This document shows positions 1 to 5,381 of a DNA stretch of 5,966 nt, piece by piece. Within the stretch, counting starts at the first letter, position 1; every line of letters starts with the position of its first letter. Under the pieces are notes generated by a model. It ran no database searches and was not told where the DNA came from. It saw only the letters and a program-made list of their open reading frames with translations. The position numbers were made by a program, and so were the translations under genes. Location of the stretch: contig JAJPZB010000011.1 in the NCBI GenBank assembly GCA_021204635.1, positions 1-5,966 of the forward strand. Reading direction: 5' to 3'. The DNA is from Opitutia bacterium (GTDB taxonomy: Bacteria > Verrucomicrobiota > Verrucomicrobiia > Opitutales > UBA953).

Positions 1-12
1 TAACGCGGTCCC

Positions 13-33
13 CTCCCGCTAACTTAGCGGGAG
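13..33. repeat. Perfect 8-bp hairpin
   Basis: CTCCCGCT (13-20) and AGCGGGAG (26-33) form a perfect 8-bp stem with a 5-base loop. It lies about 245 bases beyond the stop codon of the minus-strand operon, next to a second hairpin and the repeat array. No T-run follows it on either strand, so a classical intrinsic terminator is not supported. More likely it is part of the composite dispersed repeat in this intergenic region, but only one copy is visible here, so its boundaries are unknown. Confidence 0.55.
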
Positions 34-35
34 AA

Positions 36-54
36 TCGCGCATTGCATGCGCGA
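36..54. repeat. Perfect 8-bp hairpin, second of a tandem pair
   Basis: TCGCGCAT (36-43) and ATGCGCGA (47-54) pair perfectly around a 3-base TGC loop, two bases after the previous hairpin ends. Two tight G+C-rich stems in tandem could form a stable RNA 3' end or a protein-bound palindrome. No U-tract follows. The arrangement looks like a REP/BIME-type module, which is inference from shape alone. Confidence 0.5.
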
Positions 55-59
55 GTGAT

Positions 60-173
60 TCCACCTCTAACCCGCCACAACCATCTCAATCTCACCACAA
101 ACCTGCCTCAACAGACCCAAGCCTCACCACAGACCCAAGTCTTACCACCAACCCAAATTTCACCACCAACCCA
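60..173 (-). repeat. Degenerate 18-bp tandem array, left, distal part
   Basis: Read on the minus strand, this stretch is a run of imperfect units of about 18 bp, for example TTGGTGGTGAAATTTGGG, TTGGTGGTAAGACTTGGG and TCTGTGGTGAGGCTTGGG, followed by shortened or worn units of 13 to 14 bp. It continues from the 71-bp core element and ends near the two hairpins. Each unit has a GGTGGTG block and a TTGGG block, and degeneracy grows away from the core. No open frame or start site in it looks coding. The same unit type recurs at the right edge of the window. Confidence 0.6.
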
Positions 174-244
174 CCGTGAGGGACGTTAGTCCCGAACAAA
201 TCCGTGTGACATCCTCCGTGGCACTTTGCCGCCACCACAAAGCC
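174..244 (-). repeat. 71-bp dispersed core repeat, left copy
   Basis: This segment is the reverse complement of 5891-5961 with 66 of 71 positions identical. The stretch 174-216 is 43 bases without a mismatch; differences fall at 217, 219, 222, 231 and 239. It contains a small hairpin, GGGAC (180-184) with GTCCC (189-193) around a GTTA loop. Sense is defined here as the direction of the operon upstream of it, which is the minus strand for this copy. It begins 35 bases after the TAG stop of the membrane protein gene. Beyond its outer end the left copy continues into array and the right copy does not, so the CACGG sequence marks one boundary. Confidence 0.85.
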
Positions 245-278
245 AATTCTCACCACTAACCCCAAATCTCACCACCAA
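245..278 (-). repeat. Degenerate 18-bp array, left, proximal part
   Basis: Two array units sit directly between the stop codon at 279-281 and the core repeat; on the minus strand they begin TTGGTGGTGAGATTTGGG and TTAGTGGTGAGAATTGG. The second unit matches 5855-5873 on the plus strand at 18 of 19 bases, so the array flanking the core on this side is part of the same repeated module. Relative to the right copy, about 19 bases (one unit) are missing between this unit and the core, as expected from slippage or unit loss. Confidence 0.6.
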
Positions 279-908
279 CTACCGTGGTTCCCAGGGGTCG
301 GGGTTTTCGCGGAGGGATTTGGGGGTGCCGAGGATTTCGCTTGCGAGGATTGCGGCTCGTAGGCCTTTGCGCGAATCGAGAATGTGTTGCAGGCGCGTTG
401 CTGCGTTGTTGTGGGCAGTGGTCGCCGACTTGGGTTTGTTGTGGGCGGCGTTCCCTTGCGCGGACTGCGGGTTGACCTCGTTTTCGTCGTCCCAATCAAA
501 CTTTGGGAACGACAATGTGAGCGTCTTGTCCAACTGCGTCTGTTGCGCGCGTGCAATTTGCTGTTGCCAATCTTGGTCTGTGGTGGGCGACGGGTTGGGG
601 GTGAACGTAGTCTGTGGCGGCGAGTATCGCGGCATGCGCCGAGGCTTGGGTGCGGGCTCTTCGTCGTAGCCGCTCAGAAAGTCGTCGTTTGTGGTGGCGT
701 TTTCGCCTGCGTAGCCACCACCGTTGCCATTGTTGTCGTCGTCGGGAATTTCGCGCTCGAAAACGGAATAGTCGTCATCGCCGTCTGGATTTTTCTTCGT
801 GAGCAACTTCGACAAACCCGAGAGCAAGGCGATCACCCACACCACGACAAACACGACGCCGGCGGTTGTAATCGCCGCGACAACGATCGTCGTCTGCGCT
901 ACGGGCAT
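279..908 (-). CDS. Single-pass membrane protein downstream of floA, function unknown
   Basis: A 209-residue protein encoded just after floA with a 33-base gap, so probably co-transcribed. An N-terminal hydrophobic helix (about residues 7-32) is followed by LTKK, which suggests a cytoplasmic body anchored by a signal-anchor. Residues about 40-170 are low in complexity: an acidic Asp run, an Asn/Gly run, then Pro/Thr/Gln-rich sequence, probably disordered. The C-terminus (about 178-200) is an ordered-looking amphipathic segment with the core AILASEILGTPKSLR. From memory, similar 'SEILG-P-x-LR' tails end many uncharacterised Planctomycetes/Verrucomicrobia membrane proteins, so this tail is probably the conserved functional part. 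The ATG at 908 has AGGA 8 bases upstream, the best Shine-Dalgarno match in the window. Many genomes pair flotillin-like proteins with NfeD; this protein is not NfeD. Function is not assignable; a role with FloA at the membrane is inferred from position only. Confidence 0.8.
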   Translation of the reverse strand: MPVAQTTIVVAAITTAGVVFVVVWVIALLSGLSKLLTKKNPDGDDDYSVFEREIPDDDNNGNGGGYAGENATTNDDFLSGYDEEPAPKPRRMPRYSPPQTTFTPNPSPTTDQDWQQQIARAQQTQLDKTLTLSFPKFDWDDENEVNPQSAQGNAAHNKPKSATTAHNNAATRLQHILDSRKGLRAAILASEILGTPKSLRENPDPWEPR

Positions 909-921
909 TGTCGTGTCCTGC

Positions 922-936
922 TTGGGTTGGTGGTGG
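922..936 (+). repeat. Solitary array unit in the floA spacer
   Basis: TTGGGTTGGTGGTGG at 922-936 is identical to 15 bases of the right-hand array (5870-5884) and lies in the 33-base gap between the floA stop codon and the next start codon. Its orientation is opposite to the operon, unlike the 3'-end arrays. A 15-base match in a spacer this small is unlikely by chance, although the motif is low in complexity. Confidence 0.45.
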
Positions 937-941
937 TGCGC

Positions 942-1934
942 TTAGTCGCGTTTCGCGAGGTTGTTGCGCATATCGGTGTCGGCGGTGATGTTTTTCAGCC
1001 TGTAAAGGTCCATCACGCCGAGATTTCCGCTACGCAGAGCTGCTGCCATCGCGCGCGGCACTTCCGCCTCTGCGGCGACAACCTCCGCGCGTTTTTCCTG
1101 CACGAGCGCCTTCATTTCCTGCTCTCGCGCGACAGCGGCGGCGCGCTTAATTTCAGCCTGCGCCTGCGCCATATTCTTGTTCGCCTCAGCCTGCGCCTCT
1201 TGCAGTTGCGCGCCGATGTTGTCGCCGACATCGACGTCCGCGATATCGATTGACAAAATTTCAAACGCCGTGCCGACGTCCAATCCGCGTTCGAGCACGC
1301 GCTTTGAAATCGCGTCGGGGTTTTCGAGCACGTTTTTGTAGCTTTCCGCCGAGCCGATCGAGGTGACGATTCCCTCGCCGACGCGCGCAATCACCGTCTC
1401 CTCCTGCGCGTTGCCGACGTAGCGCGCGAGGTTTGAGCGCACCGTGACCCGCGCGCGGACCTTGACCTGAATTCCGTCTTTCGCGACGGCGTCAATCGTC
1501 GTGCGCCCGCTTTTCGGGTTGGGGCAATCGATAACTTTCGGGTTAATCGAGGTCCGCACGGCGTCGATAATCGATTTGCCCGTGCCCTTTGTCGCGAGGT
1601 CGATTGCGCATGCCTCGTTCCACGAAAGATTAATCCGCGCCTTCTGCGCATTGATTATCCCCTGTGTGGTCTGCAAAACGTCGCCGCCGGCGAGGTAGTG
1701 GGTCTCGATTTCGTCGATTGAAAGGTGTATTCCCGCCTTTATTGCGGTGATTCTCGTATCGACGAGCAGGGCATATGGCACGCGCCGCAGCCGCATTGTA
1801 ATTAATTGCTGCAGCGAAACATGCGCGCCGGCGAGCAATGCGCGGATCCAGACGCTGAAAAACGAGAGGAAGATGAAAAACAGGATCAGCGCGATAATGA
1901 TGATCACGGTGTAGGTAATTACGGCGAGATTCAT
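942..1934 (-). CDS. floA: Flotillin-like protein FloA
   Basis: A 330-residue SPFH-family membrane scaffold protein, close to the usual FloA (YqfA) length of about 330. FloA organises functional membrane microdomains at the cytoplasmic face. The N-terminal hydrophobic hairpin (about residues 4-35) anchors the protein. Family sequence follows: MRLRRVP (47-53), THYLAGGDV (78-86), NPKVID (131-136), ARVGEGIVTSIGS (183-195), the long FEILSIDIADVDVG run (224-237), an Ala/Glu-rich coiled coil (about 243-293) and the tail GVMDLYRLKNITADTDMR (306-323). Compared with the Bacillus subtilis protein as I recall it, there are short insertions near residues 116-120 and 139-148, the second adding PKSGRTT before the conserved DGIQVKV. 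The ATG at 1934 was chosen because similarity begins there; an in-frame upstream extension to 2048 would encode a non-conserved, unlikely leader. No Shine-Dalgarno is visible; CAAAAATTTT lies 6 bases upstream. First gene of the minus-strand unit. Confidence 0.96.
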   Translation of the reverse strand: MNLAVITYTVIIIIALILFFIFLSFFSVWIRALLAGAHVSLQQLITMRLRRVPYALLVDTRITAIKAGIHLSIDEIETHYLAGGDVLQTTQGIINAQKARINLSWNEACAIDLATKGTGKSIIDAVRTSINPKVIDCPNPKSGRTTIDAVAKDGIQVKVRARVTVRSNLARYVGNAQEETVIARVGEGIVTSIGSAESYKNVLENPDAISKRVLERGLDVGTAFEILSIDIADVDVGDNIGAQLQEAQAEANKNMAQAQAEIKRAAAVAREQEMKALVQEKRAEVVAAEAEVPRAMAAALRSGNLGVMDLYRLKNITADTDMRNNLAKRD

Positions 1935-2064
1935 AGGCGTAAAATTTTTGTTGCAAATTACAGATATCGCAAAATTCGGCAACGCCAAATTTGCCACTCT
2001 GCATGCAAAGTTTTTTGGGGAAAATAAAAACTTGCGCGCGGGGTGCATTTTTTAGAGGCTTTGC
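1935..2064. promoter_or_regulatory. Divergent control region between floA and the SRP RNA
   Basis: This 130-base gap separates the outward-facing floA gene and SRP RNA gene, so it must hold promoters for both. It is rich in A and T runs (for example 2011-2030), unlike the G+C-rich genes on either side. On the minus strand, TTGCCG followed 16 bases later by TAATTT is a weak sigma-70-like candidate for floA. On the plus strand, TTGCGC (2032-2037) with the T-rich TTTTTTAGAG block about 15 bases on is a weak candidate for the RNA. Neither box pair is convincing, so only the region is called. Confidence 0.45.
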
Positions 2065-2163
2065 GGCAAGTCAGGTCCCGGGCAACGAATGCCGGCGAAC
2101 CCCGCCAGATCCGGAAGGAAGCAACGGCAGTCAGGTTCCTCGTGTGCTCCGGTCAACCTGGCC
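2065..2163 (+). ncRNA. ffs: Small bacterial signal recognition particle RNA (4.5S-type)
   Basis: The RNA component of the signal recognition particle, which binds Ffh and delivers nascent membrane and secreted proteins to the FtsY receptor. The diagnostic apical domain is present: GCC (2104-2106) pairs with GGC (2126-2128), enclosing the asymmetric loop with AGATCC, the GGAA tetraloop (2113-2116) and GGAAGCAA. This matches the universal TCCGGAAGGAAGCA consensus. The rest folds as one long hairpin: GAACC (2097-2101) with GGTTC (2134-2138), ACGA (2085-2088) with TCGT (2140-2143), GCA (2082-2084) with TGC (2145-2147), CCGG (2078-2081) with CCGG (2149-2152), and CAGGT (2072-2076) with ACCTG (2156-2160). 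An Alu domain is absent, as in the short bacterial form. Ends are estimated from pairing and the downstream T-run and may be off by several bases. It lies 61 bases ahead of trpB on the same strand. Confidence 0.93.
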
Positions 2164-2175
2164 CTTTTTGTTTTT
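2164..2175 (+). terminator. U-rich 3' end of the SRP RNA
   Basis: CTTTTTGTTTTT follows the closing stem of the SRP RNA directly. The RNA's own basal helix, or a weak local hairpin GGTC (2151-2154)/GGCC (2160-2163), could serve as the terminator stem with this U-tract. Leaky termination would let transcription reach trpB, whose start is 49 bases further on. Confidence 0.5.
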
Positions 2176-2224
2176 GCCAACTGCGGGCTTGCGGAATAGC
2201 GTTCGCGGCAAATTTTTCGCATCT

Positions 2225-3451
2225 ATGGAAAACTCACAAAACCTCTCTGCACGCAAAAAACTTCCCGACGACAAGGGATTCTTCGGACGCTTCGGCGGCT
2301 CGTTTATCCCGCCGGAATTGCAGCGCGAAATGGACAAAATCGCGTATGCCTACAACACAATTTGCCGCTCGCACGATTTTATCGCCGAGCTACGCCGCAT
2401 TCGCAAACATTTCCAGGGGCGCCCGACGCCGGTTTATTATTGCAAAAATCTGAGCGATAAAATCGGCGGCGCGCGCATTTATTTGAAGCGTGAGGACTTG
2501 AATCACACCGGCGCCCACAAACTCAACCACTGCATGGGCGAGGGGCTTCTCGCGAAATATCTCGGCAAGAAAAAGCTCATCGCCGAAACCGGCGCGGGCC
2601 AGCACGGCGTCGCGCTCGCCACGGCAGGCGCGTATTTCGGCATTCCGGTGGAAATTCACATGGGCGAAGTCGATGTCAAGAAAGAATATCCGAACGTGAT
2701 GAGAATGAAGGTGCTCGGCGCGAAAGTCGTCTCCGTGACGCGCGGCGACAAGACGCTCAAAGAAGCCGTGGATTCCGCATTTGAGGCGTATCTCGCCGAC
2801 CCCGTGAACTCGATTTACTGCATCGGCTCTGTCGTGGGCCCGCACCCGTTCCCGCTCATGGTGCGCGATTTCCAGCACATCGTCGGCGTGGAGGCGCGCG
2901 AGCAATTTTTGGAAATGACGGGCGAGTTGCCCGACAACATCTGCGCGTGCGTCGGCGGTGGCTCCAACGCTGCGGGATTTTTCCACGGATTTATCGATGA
3001 TCCGGTGAATATTTTCGGCGTGGAACCCCTCGGGCGCGGGACAAAGCTCGGCGACAATGCCTGCTCGCTCGCGTTCGGCAGCGAAGGCATCATGCACGGG
3101 TTTAATTCCATCATGCTCAAAGACGCGAAGGGCAATCCGGCGCCCGTCTATTCGTGCGCGAGCGGCTTGGACTACCCGTCCGTCGGCCCCGAGCACGCGT
3201 ATTGGCACGAGACGGGGCGTGTGCACAACGTACAGGCAGACGACTCCGAGACCGTGGAAGCGTTTTTCCGCCTCTCGCGCTTGGAAGGTATTATCCCCGC
3301 GCTCGAATCGGCGCACGCCGTCGCGTGGGCAACGCGCTATGCGAAGGAGAAGCCGACCGAATCCATTCTCATCAATCTCTCGGGCCGCGGCGACAAGGAT
3401 CTCGACTACGTGATGGAAAAATTCGGCGAGTATGCGGATAGGGAGTACTGA
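2225..3451 (+). CDS. trpB: Tryptophan synthase beta chain
   Basis: A 408-residue PLP enzyme that joins indole and L-serine to give L-tryptophan, the last step of the pathway, normally in an alpha2-beta2 complex with TrpA. Landmarks: the N-terminal GRFGGSFIP (21-29), LKREDLNHTGAHKLN (87-101) with the PLP Schiff-base lysine K99, AETGAGQHG (120-128) with catalytic Glu121, GSVVGPHPFPLMVRDF (201-216), the phosphate-binding GGGSNAAG (244-251), SGLDYPSVGPEH (313-324), EGIIPALESAHA (354-365) and NLSGRGDKD (384-392) with Ser386 near the pyridine nitrogen. The length is normal for TrpB1. Several usually constant positions differ from enterobacterial TrpB (HKLNHCMGEGLL in place of a HKxNNxLGQxLL-type stretch), but catalytic residues are intact. 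The ATG at 2225 was chosen because the family N-terminus begins just after it; the frame stays open upstream only because it crosses the SRP RNA. No Shine-Dalgarno is visible. No trpA follows. Confidence 0.96.
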   Translation: MENSQNLSARKKLPDDKGFFGRFGGSFIPPELQREMDKIAYAYNTICRSHDFIAELRRIRKHFQGRPTPVYYCKNLSDKIGGARIYLKREDLNHTGAHKLNHCMGEGLLAKYLGKKKLIAETGAGQHGVALATAGAYFGIPVEIHMGEVDVKKEYPNVMRMKVLGAKVVSVTRGDKTLKEAVDSAFEAYLADPVNSIYCIGSVVGPHPFPLMVRDFQHIVGVEAREQFLEMTGELPDNICACVGGGSNAAGFFHGFIDDPVNIFGVEPLGRGTKLGDNACSLAFGSEGIMHGFNSIMLKDAKGNPAPVYSCASGLDYPSVGPEHAYWHETGRVHNVQADDSETVEAFFRLSRLEGIIPALESAHAVAWATRYAKEKPTESILINLSGRGDKDLDYVMEKFGEYADREY

Positions 3452-3519
3452 GCCGACACCAAGCCGATTTTCCCGACACCGCAGACCCGATTGTCCGCAA
3501 ATTTTAACTACAAAAAATC

Positions 3520-4641
3520 ATGACAAAAAAAATCGAATCTAAATCGAAAGCAAAACCGGCAACGCAGTCTGTTGCCGCCACCAAGCCGTTTGCGGTGCCT
3601 CCGTTTTTGAAAGAACTTCTCGAAGCGAAGGCGCCGACCGGCCACGAATACGAGGCGCAGGCCGTCGTGGATAAATATGTCGCGAAGACGGCGCACGAGT
3701 ATCGCAAAGATGTTCTCGGCAACAGAATCGCCACGCTGAATCCCGCCGCGAAAACCTCCGTGATGTTTGCGGGCCATATCGACGAGCTCGGGCTGCAAAT
3801 CTCATACATCGACGACCACGGATTCCTTTATTTCAGCTGCCTCGGTGGCCACGATTTGTCGATCCCGAGCGGGCGGCGCGTGTGCATTCTCGCGAAAAAC
3901 GGGCTCGTGCGCGGCGTCACGGGGAAGCGCGCTGTTCACCTGATGGCGCCGAGCGAGCGGACGAAGGTGCCCGAGGTCCACGAAATGTGGATCGACATCG
4001 GGGCGAGCTCGCGCGAGGACGCGGAAAAGCGCGTGGAAATCGGCGACGTCTGCGTGTACGACGTGGGCTTGGATATGCTCAACGGCTCGATTGGCGTCGC
4101 CCGCGCCTTTGACGACCGCGCCGGCTGCTACGTCGTAATGGAGACGCTTTTGCGCCTCGCGAAGGAAAAAATCGAGGTGCGCGTCGATGCCGTTGCGACG
4201 ACGCAGGAGGAAATCGGCGTTCGCGGCGCGCAACCTGCCGCGCAGGGGCTGAACCCGACGGTCGGGATTGCGGTCGATGTCACGCACGCGACAGACCACC
4301 CGGACGCCGACAACCGCAAGTTCGGGCGCATGACGCTCTCCGGCGGACCCGCGATTTGCAGGGGTCCGAACATCACGCCGAAAATTTTCGACAAACTCGT
4401 CGCGGCGGCGAAAAAGGCTGGGCTCCCGTTCCAAATCGAGGCAGATCCGCGCCCGACGGGGACAGACGCCCGCGTGATTCAGGTCGCCAACGCCGGCGTC
4501 GCCACGGGCCTCGTTTCCATCCCGCTGCGCTACATGCACACGCCGGGCGAAGTCGTCGATCTCGCCGTCGTGGAGCAGTGCGTGCAGCTTCTCGTCGAAT
4601 TTGTGAAGTCGCTCAAAGCCGGAGAAGATTTTGCATGGTGA
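3520..4641 (+). CDS. M42-family metallo-aminopeptidase
   Basis: A 373-residue cytosolic dinuclear-metal aminopeptidase of MEROPS family M42 (glutamyl aminopeptidase/FrvX/TET type), which trims short peptides and in characterised members forms large tetrahedral assemblies. All expected active-site residues can be placed: His86 and Asp88 in AGHIDELG, Asp198 in AFDDRAG, the catalytic and metal-binding pair Glu230-Glu231 in TQEEIGVRG, Asp253 in VDVTHATDHP, and His340 in YMHTPGEVVD. The substrate-entry and oligomerisation domain falls between about residues 100 and 190. Length is typical (about 340-370) except for a Lys/Ala/Pro-rich N-terminal extension of about 24 residues before the family-like FLKELLEAKAPTGHE (29-43). 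The ATG at 3520 has CAAATTTT 14 bases upstream but no Shine-Dalgarno. It follows trpB by 68 bases, a gap in which I see no gene or terminator. Exact peptide specificity cannot be read from sequence. Confidence 0.94.
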   Translation: MTKKIESKSKAKPATQSVAATKPFAVPPFLKELLEAKAPTGHEYEAQAVVDKYVAKTAHEYRKDVLGNRIATLNPAAKTSVMFAGHIDELGLQISYIDDHGFLYFSCLGGHDLSIPSGRRVCILAKNGLVRGVTGKRAVHLMAPSERTKVPEVHEMWIDIGASSREDAEKRVEIGDVCVYDVGLDMLNGSIGVARAFDDRAGCYVVMETLLRLAKEKIEVRVDAVATTQEEIGVRGAQPAAQGLNPTVGIAVDVTHATDHPDADNRKFGRMTLSGGPAICRGPNITPKIFDKLVAAAKKAGLPFQIEADPRPTGTDARVIQVANAGVATGLVSIPLRYMHTPGEVVDLAVVEQCVQLLVEFVKSLKAGEDFAW

Positions 4642-4699
4642 GCCCGCGACAATCCCGAAAAATCCATTGCCGCCGCGCCGCAGCATTTCCGATTTCCCA

Positions 4700-5347
4700 A
4701 TGAAAAAAGTATCGGAATACGCGCACGTCGTTTGGGATTGGAACGGAACGCTGCTCGACGATTTCTGGCTCTGCCTCAAAGCGCTGAACGACTTGCTCGC
4801 CACGAGGCAGAAGCCGCCAGTCTCCGCAGAGTTTTACCGCGAGATTTTCGACTTTCCCGTCATCAAAGCCTACGAGCGGCTCGGCTTCGAGTTGCCGCCC
4901 GGCGAGTTTGAAAAAATCAGCGCGTTCTTCATGGATATCTATGAGGCACACCGCTGGGAATGCACGCTCCACAAAGGCGCGCGGCGATTCGTCCACAAAC
5001 TCGCGGCTTTGGGCTTGACGCAGTCCGTGCTTTCTGCTTACCGGCACGACCGCTTGCAGGAAATCATCGCGGAGCACGACCTCGAAAAATATTTCGTGCG
5101 GCTCAGTGGCAACGACGACATCTACGGCAACGACAAATCGTATCGCGCCGCCGGACATCTCAAAAAGCTCGGGCTGCCCGCCACAAGCGTGCTCTACGTC
5201 GGCGACACGTTGCACGACGTCGAGACCGCGCGGGCAATGGGCGTCGATTGCGTCTTGATCGATTGGGGCGAGACTGCGCACATGGCGCGCGAACGCCTGC
5301 TCGCCGCCGGCGTCCCCGTCGTCCGCGACTACACGGAGCTTTTGTAG
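4700..5347 (+). CDS. HAD-superfamily hydrolase, phosphoglycolate phosphatase-like
   Basis: A 215-residue cytosolic HAD hydrolase, probably with an alpha-helical C1 cap (about residues 20-88). Motif I is VVWDWNGTLLDD (10-21): nucleophile Asp13 is present, but the second acidic residue of the usual DxD is Asn15. Motif II is Ser112 in VLSAYRHD, motif III Lys146 in GNDKS, motif IV Asp169 and Asp173 in YVGDTLHDVETA. The order and spacing fit the Gph/phosphoglycolate phosphatase group, with phosphomonoesters of small metabolites as likely substrates. As I recall, the 'WDWNGTLLDD' variant recurs in a HAD subgroup, so it may be a family trait. The ATG at 4700 was chosen over an in-frame TTG at 4631, which would overlap the preceding stop codon and add a proline-rich leader; the conserved beta-strand starts soon after residue 7. 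The gap to the M42 gene is 58 bases. Substrate unknown. Confidence 0.88.
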   Translation: MKKVSEYAHVVWDWNGTLLDDFWLCLKALNDLLATRQKPPVSAEFYREIFDFPVIKAYERLGFELPPGEFEKISAFFMDIYEAHRWECTLHKGARRFVHKLAALGLTQSVLSAYRHDRLQEIIAEHDLEKYFVRLSGNDDIYGNDKSYRAAGHLKKLGLPATSVLYVGDTLHDVETARAMGVDCVLIDWGETAHMARERLLAAGVPVVRDYTELL

Positions 5348-5381
5348 GCGGCGTCCGCGACGACAAACGAGGCTCGCGAGA

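Noticed and set aside
13..33. Intrinsic terminator for the minus-strand operon
   Set aside because: The stem is good, but no U-tract follows on the minus strand and it lies some 250 bases beyond the stop codon.
60..278. CRISPR array
   Set aside because: Units are about 18 bp, degenerate and directly adjacent, with no constant repeat separated by unique spacers, and no cas gene is present.
384..1253. 289-codon plus-strand open frame over floA and its neighbour
   Set aside because: It is antisense to two genes with clear protein signatures; its Arg/Leu/Val/Cys-rich product shows no domain and is what reversed G+C-rich codons give.
2069..2136. Direct repeat AGTCAGGT (2069-2076 and 2129-2136)
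   Set aside because: Both copies lie in the SRP RNA helix strands, where pairing constraints account for them; there is no sign of a separate repeat family.
1991..2224. N-terminal extension of trpB through the SRP RNA
   Set aside because: The frame is open, but it begins at TTG, crosses a structured RNA gene and encodes sequence unlike any TrpB N-terminus; family similarity begins after the ATG at 2225.
2390..3316. 308-codon minus-strand frame opposite trpB
   Set aside because: Shadow of trpB; the product is His/Arg-rich with no fold-like pattern. The long minus frames 3802-4803 and 4613-5530 are rejected for the same reason.
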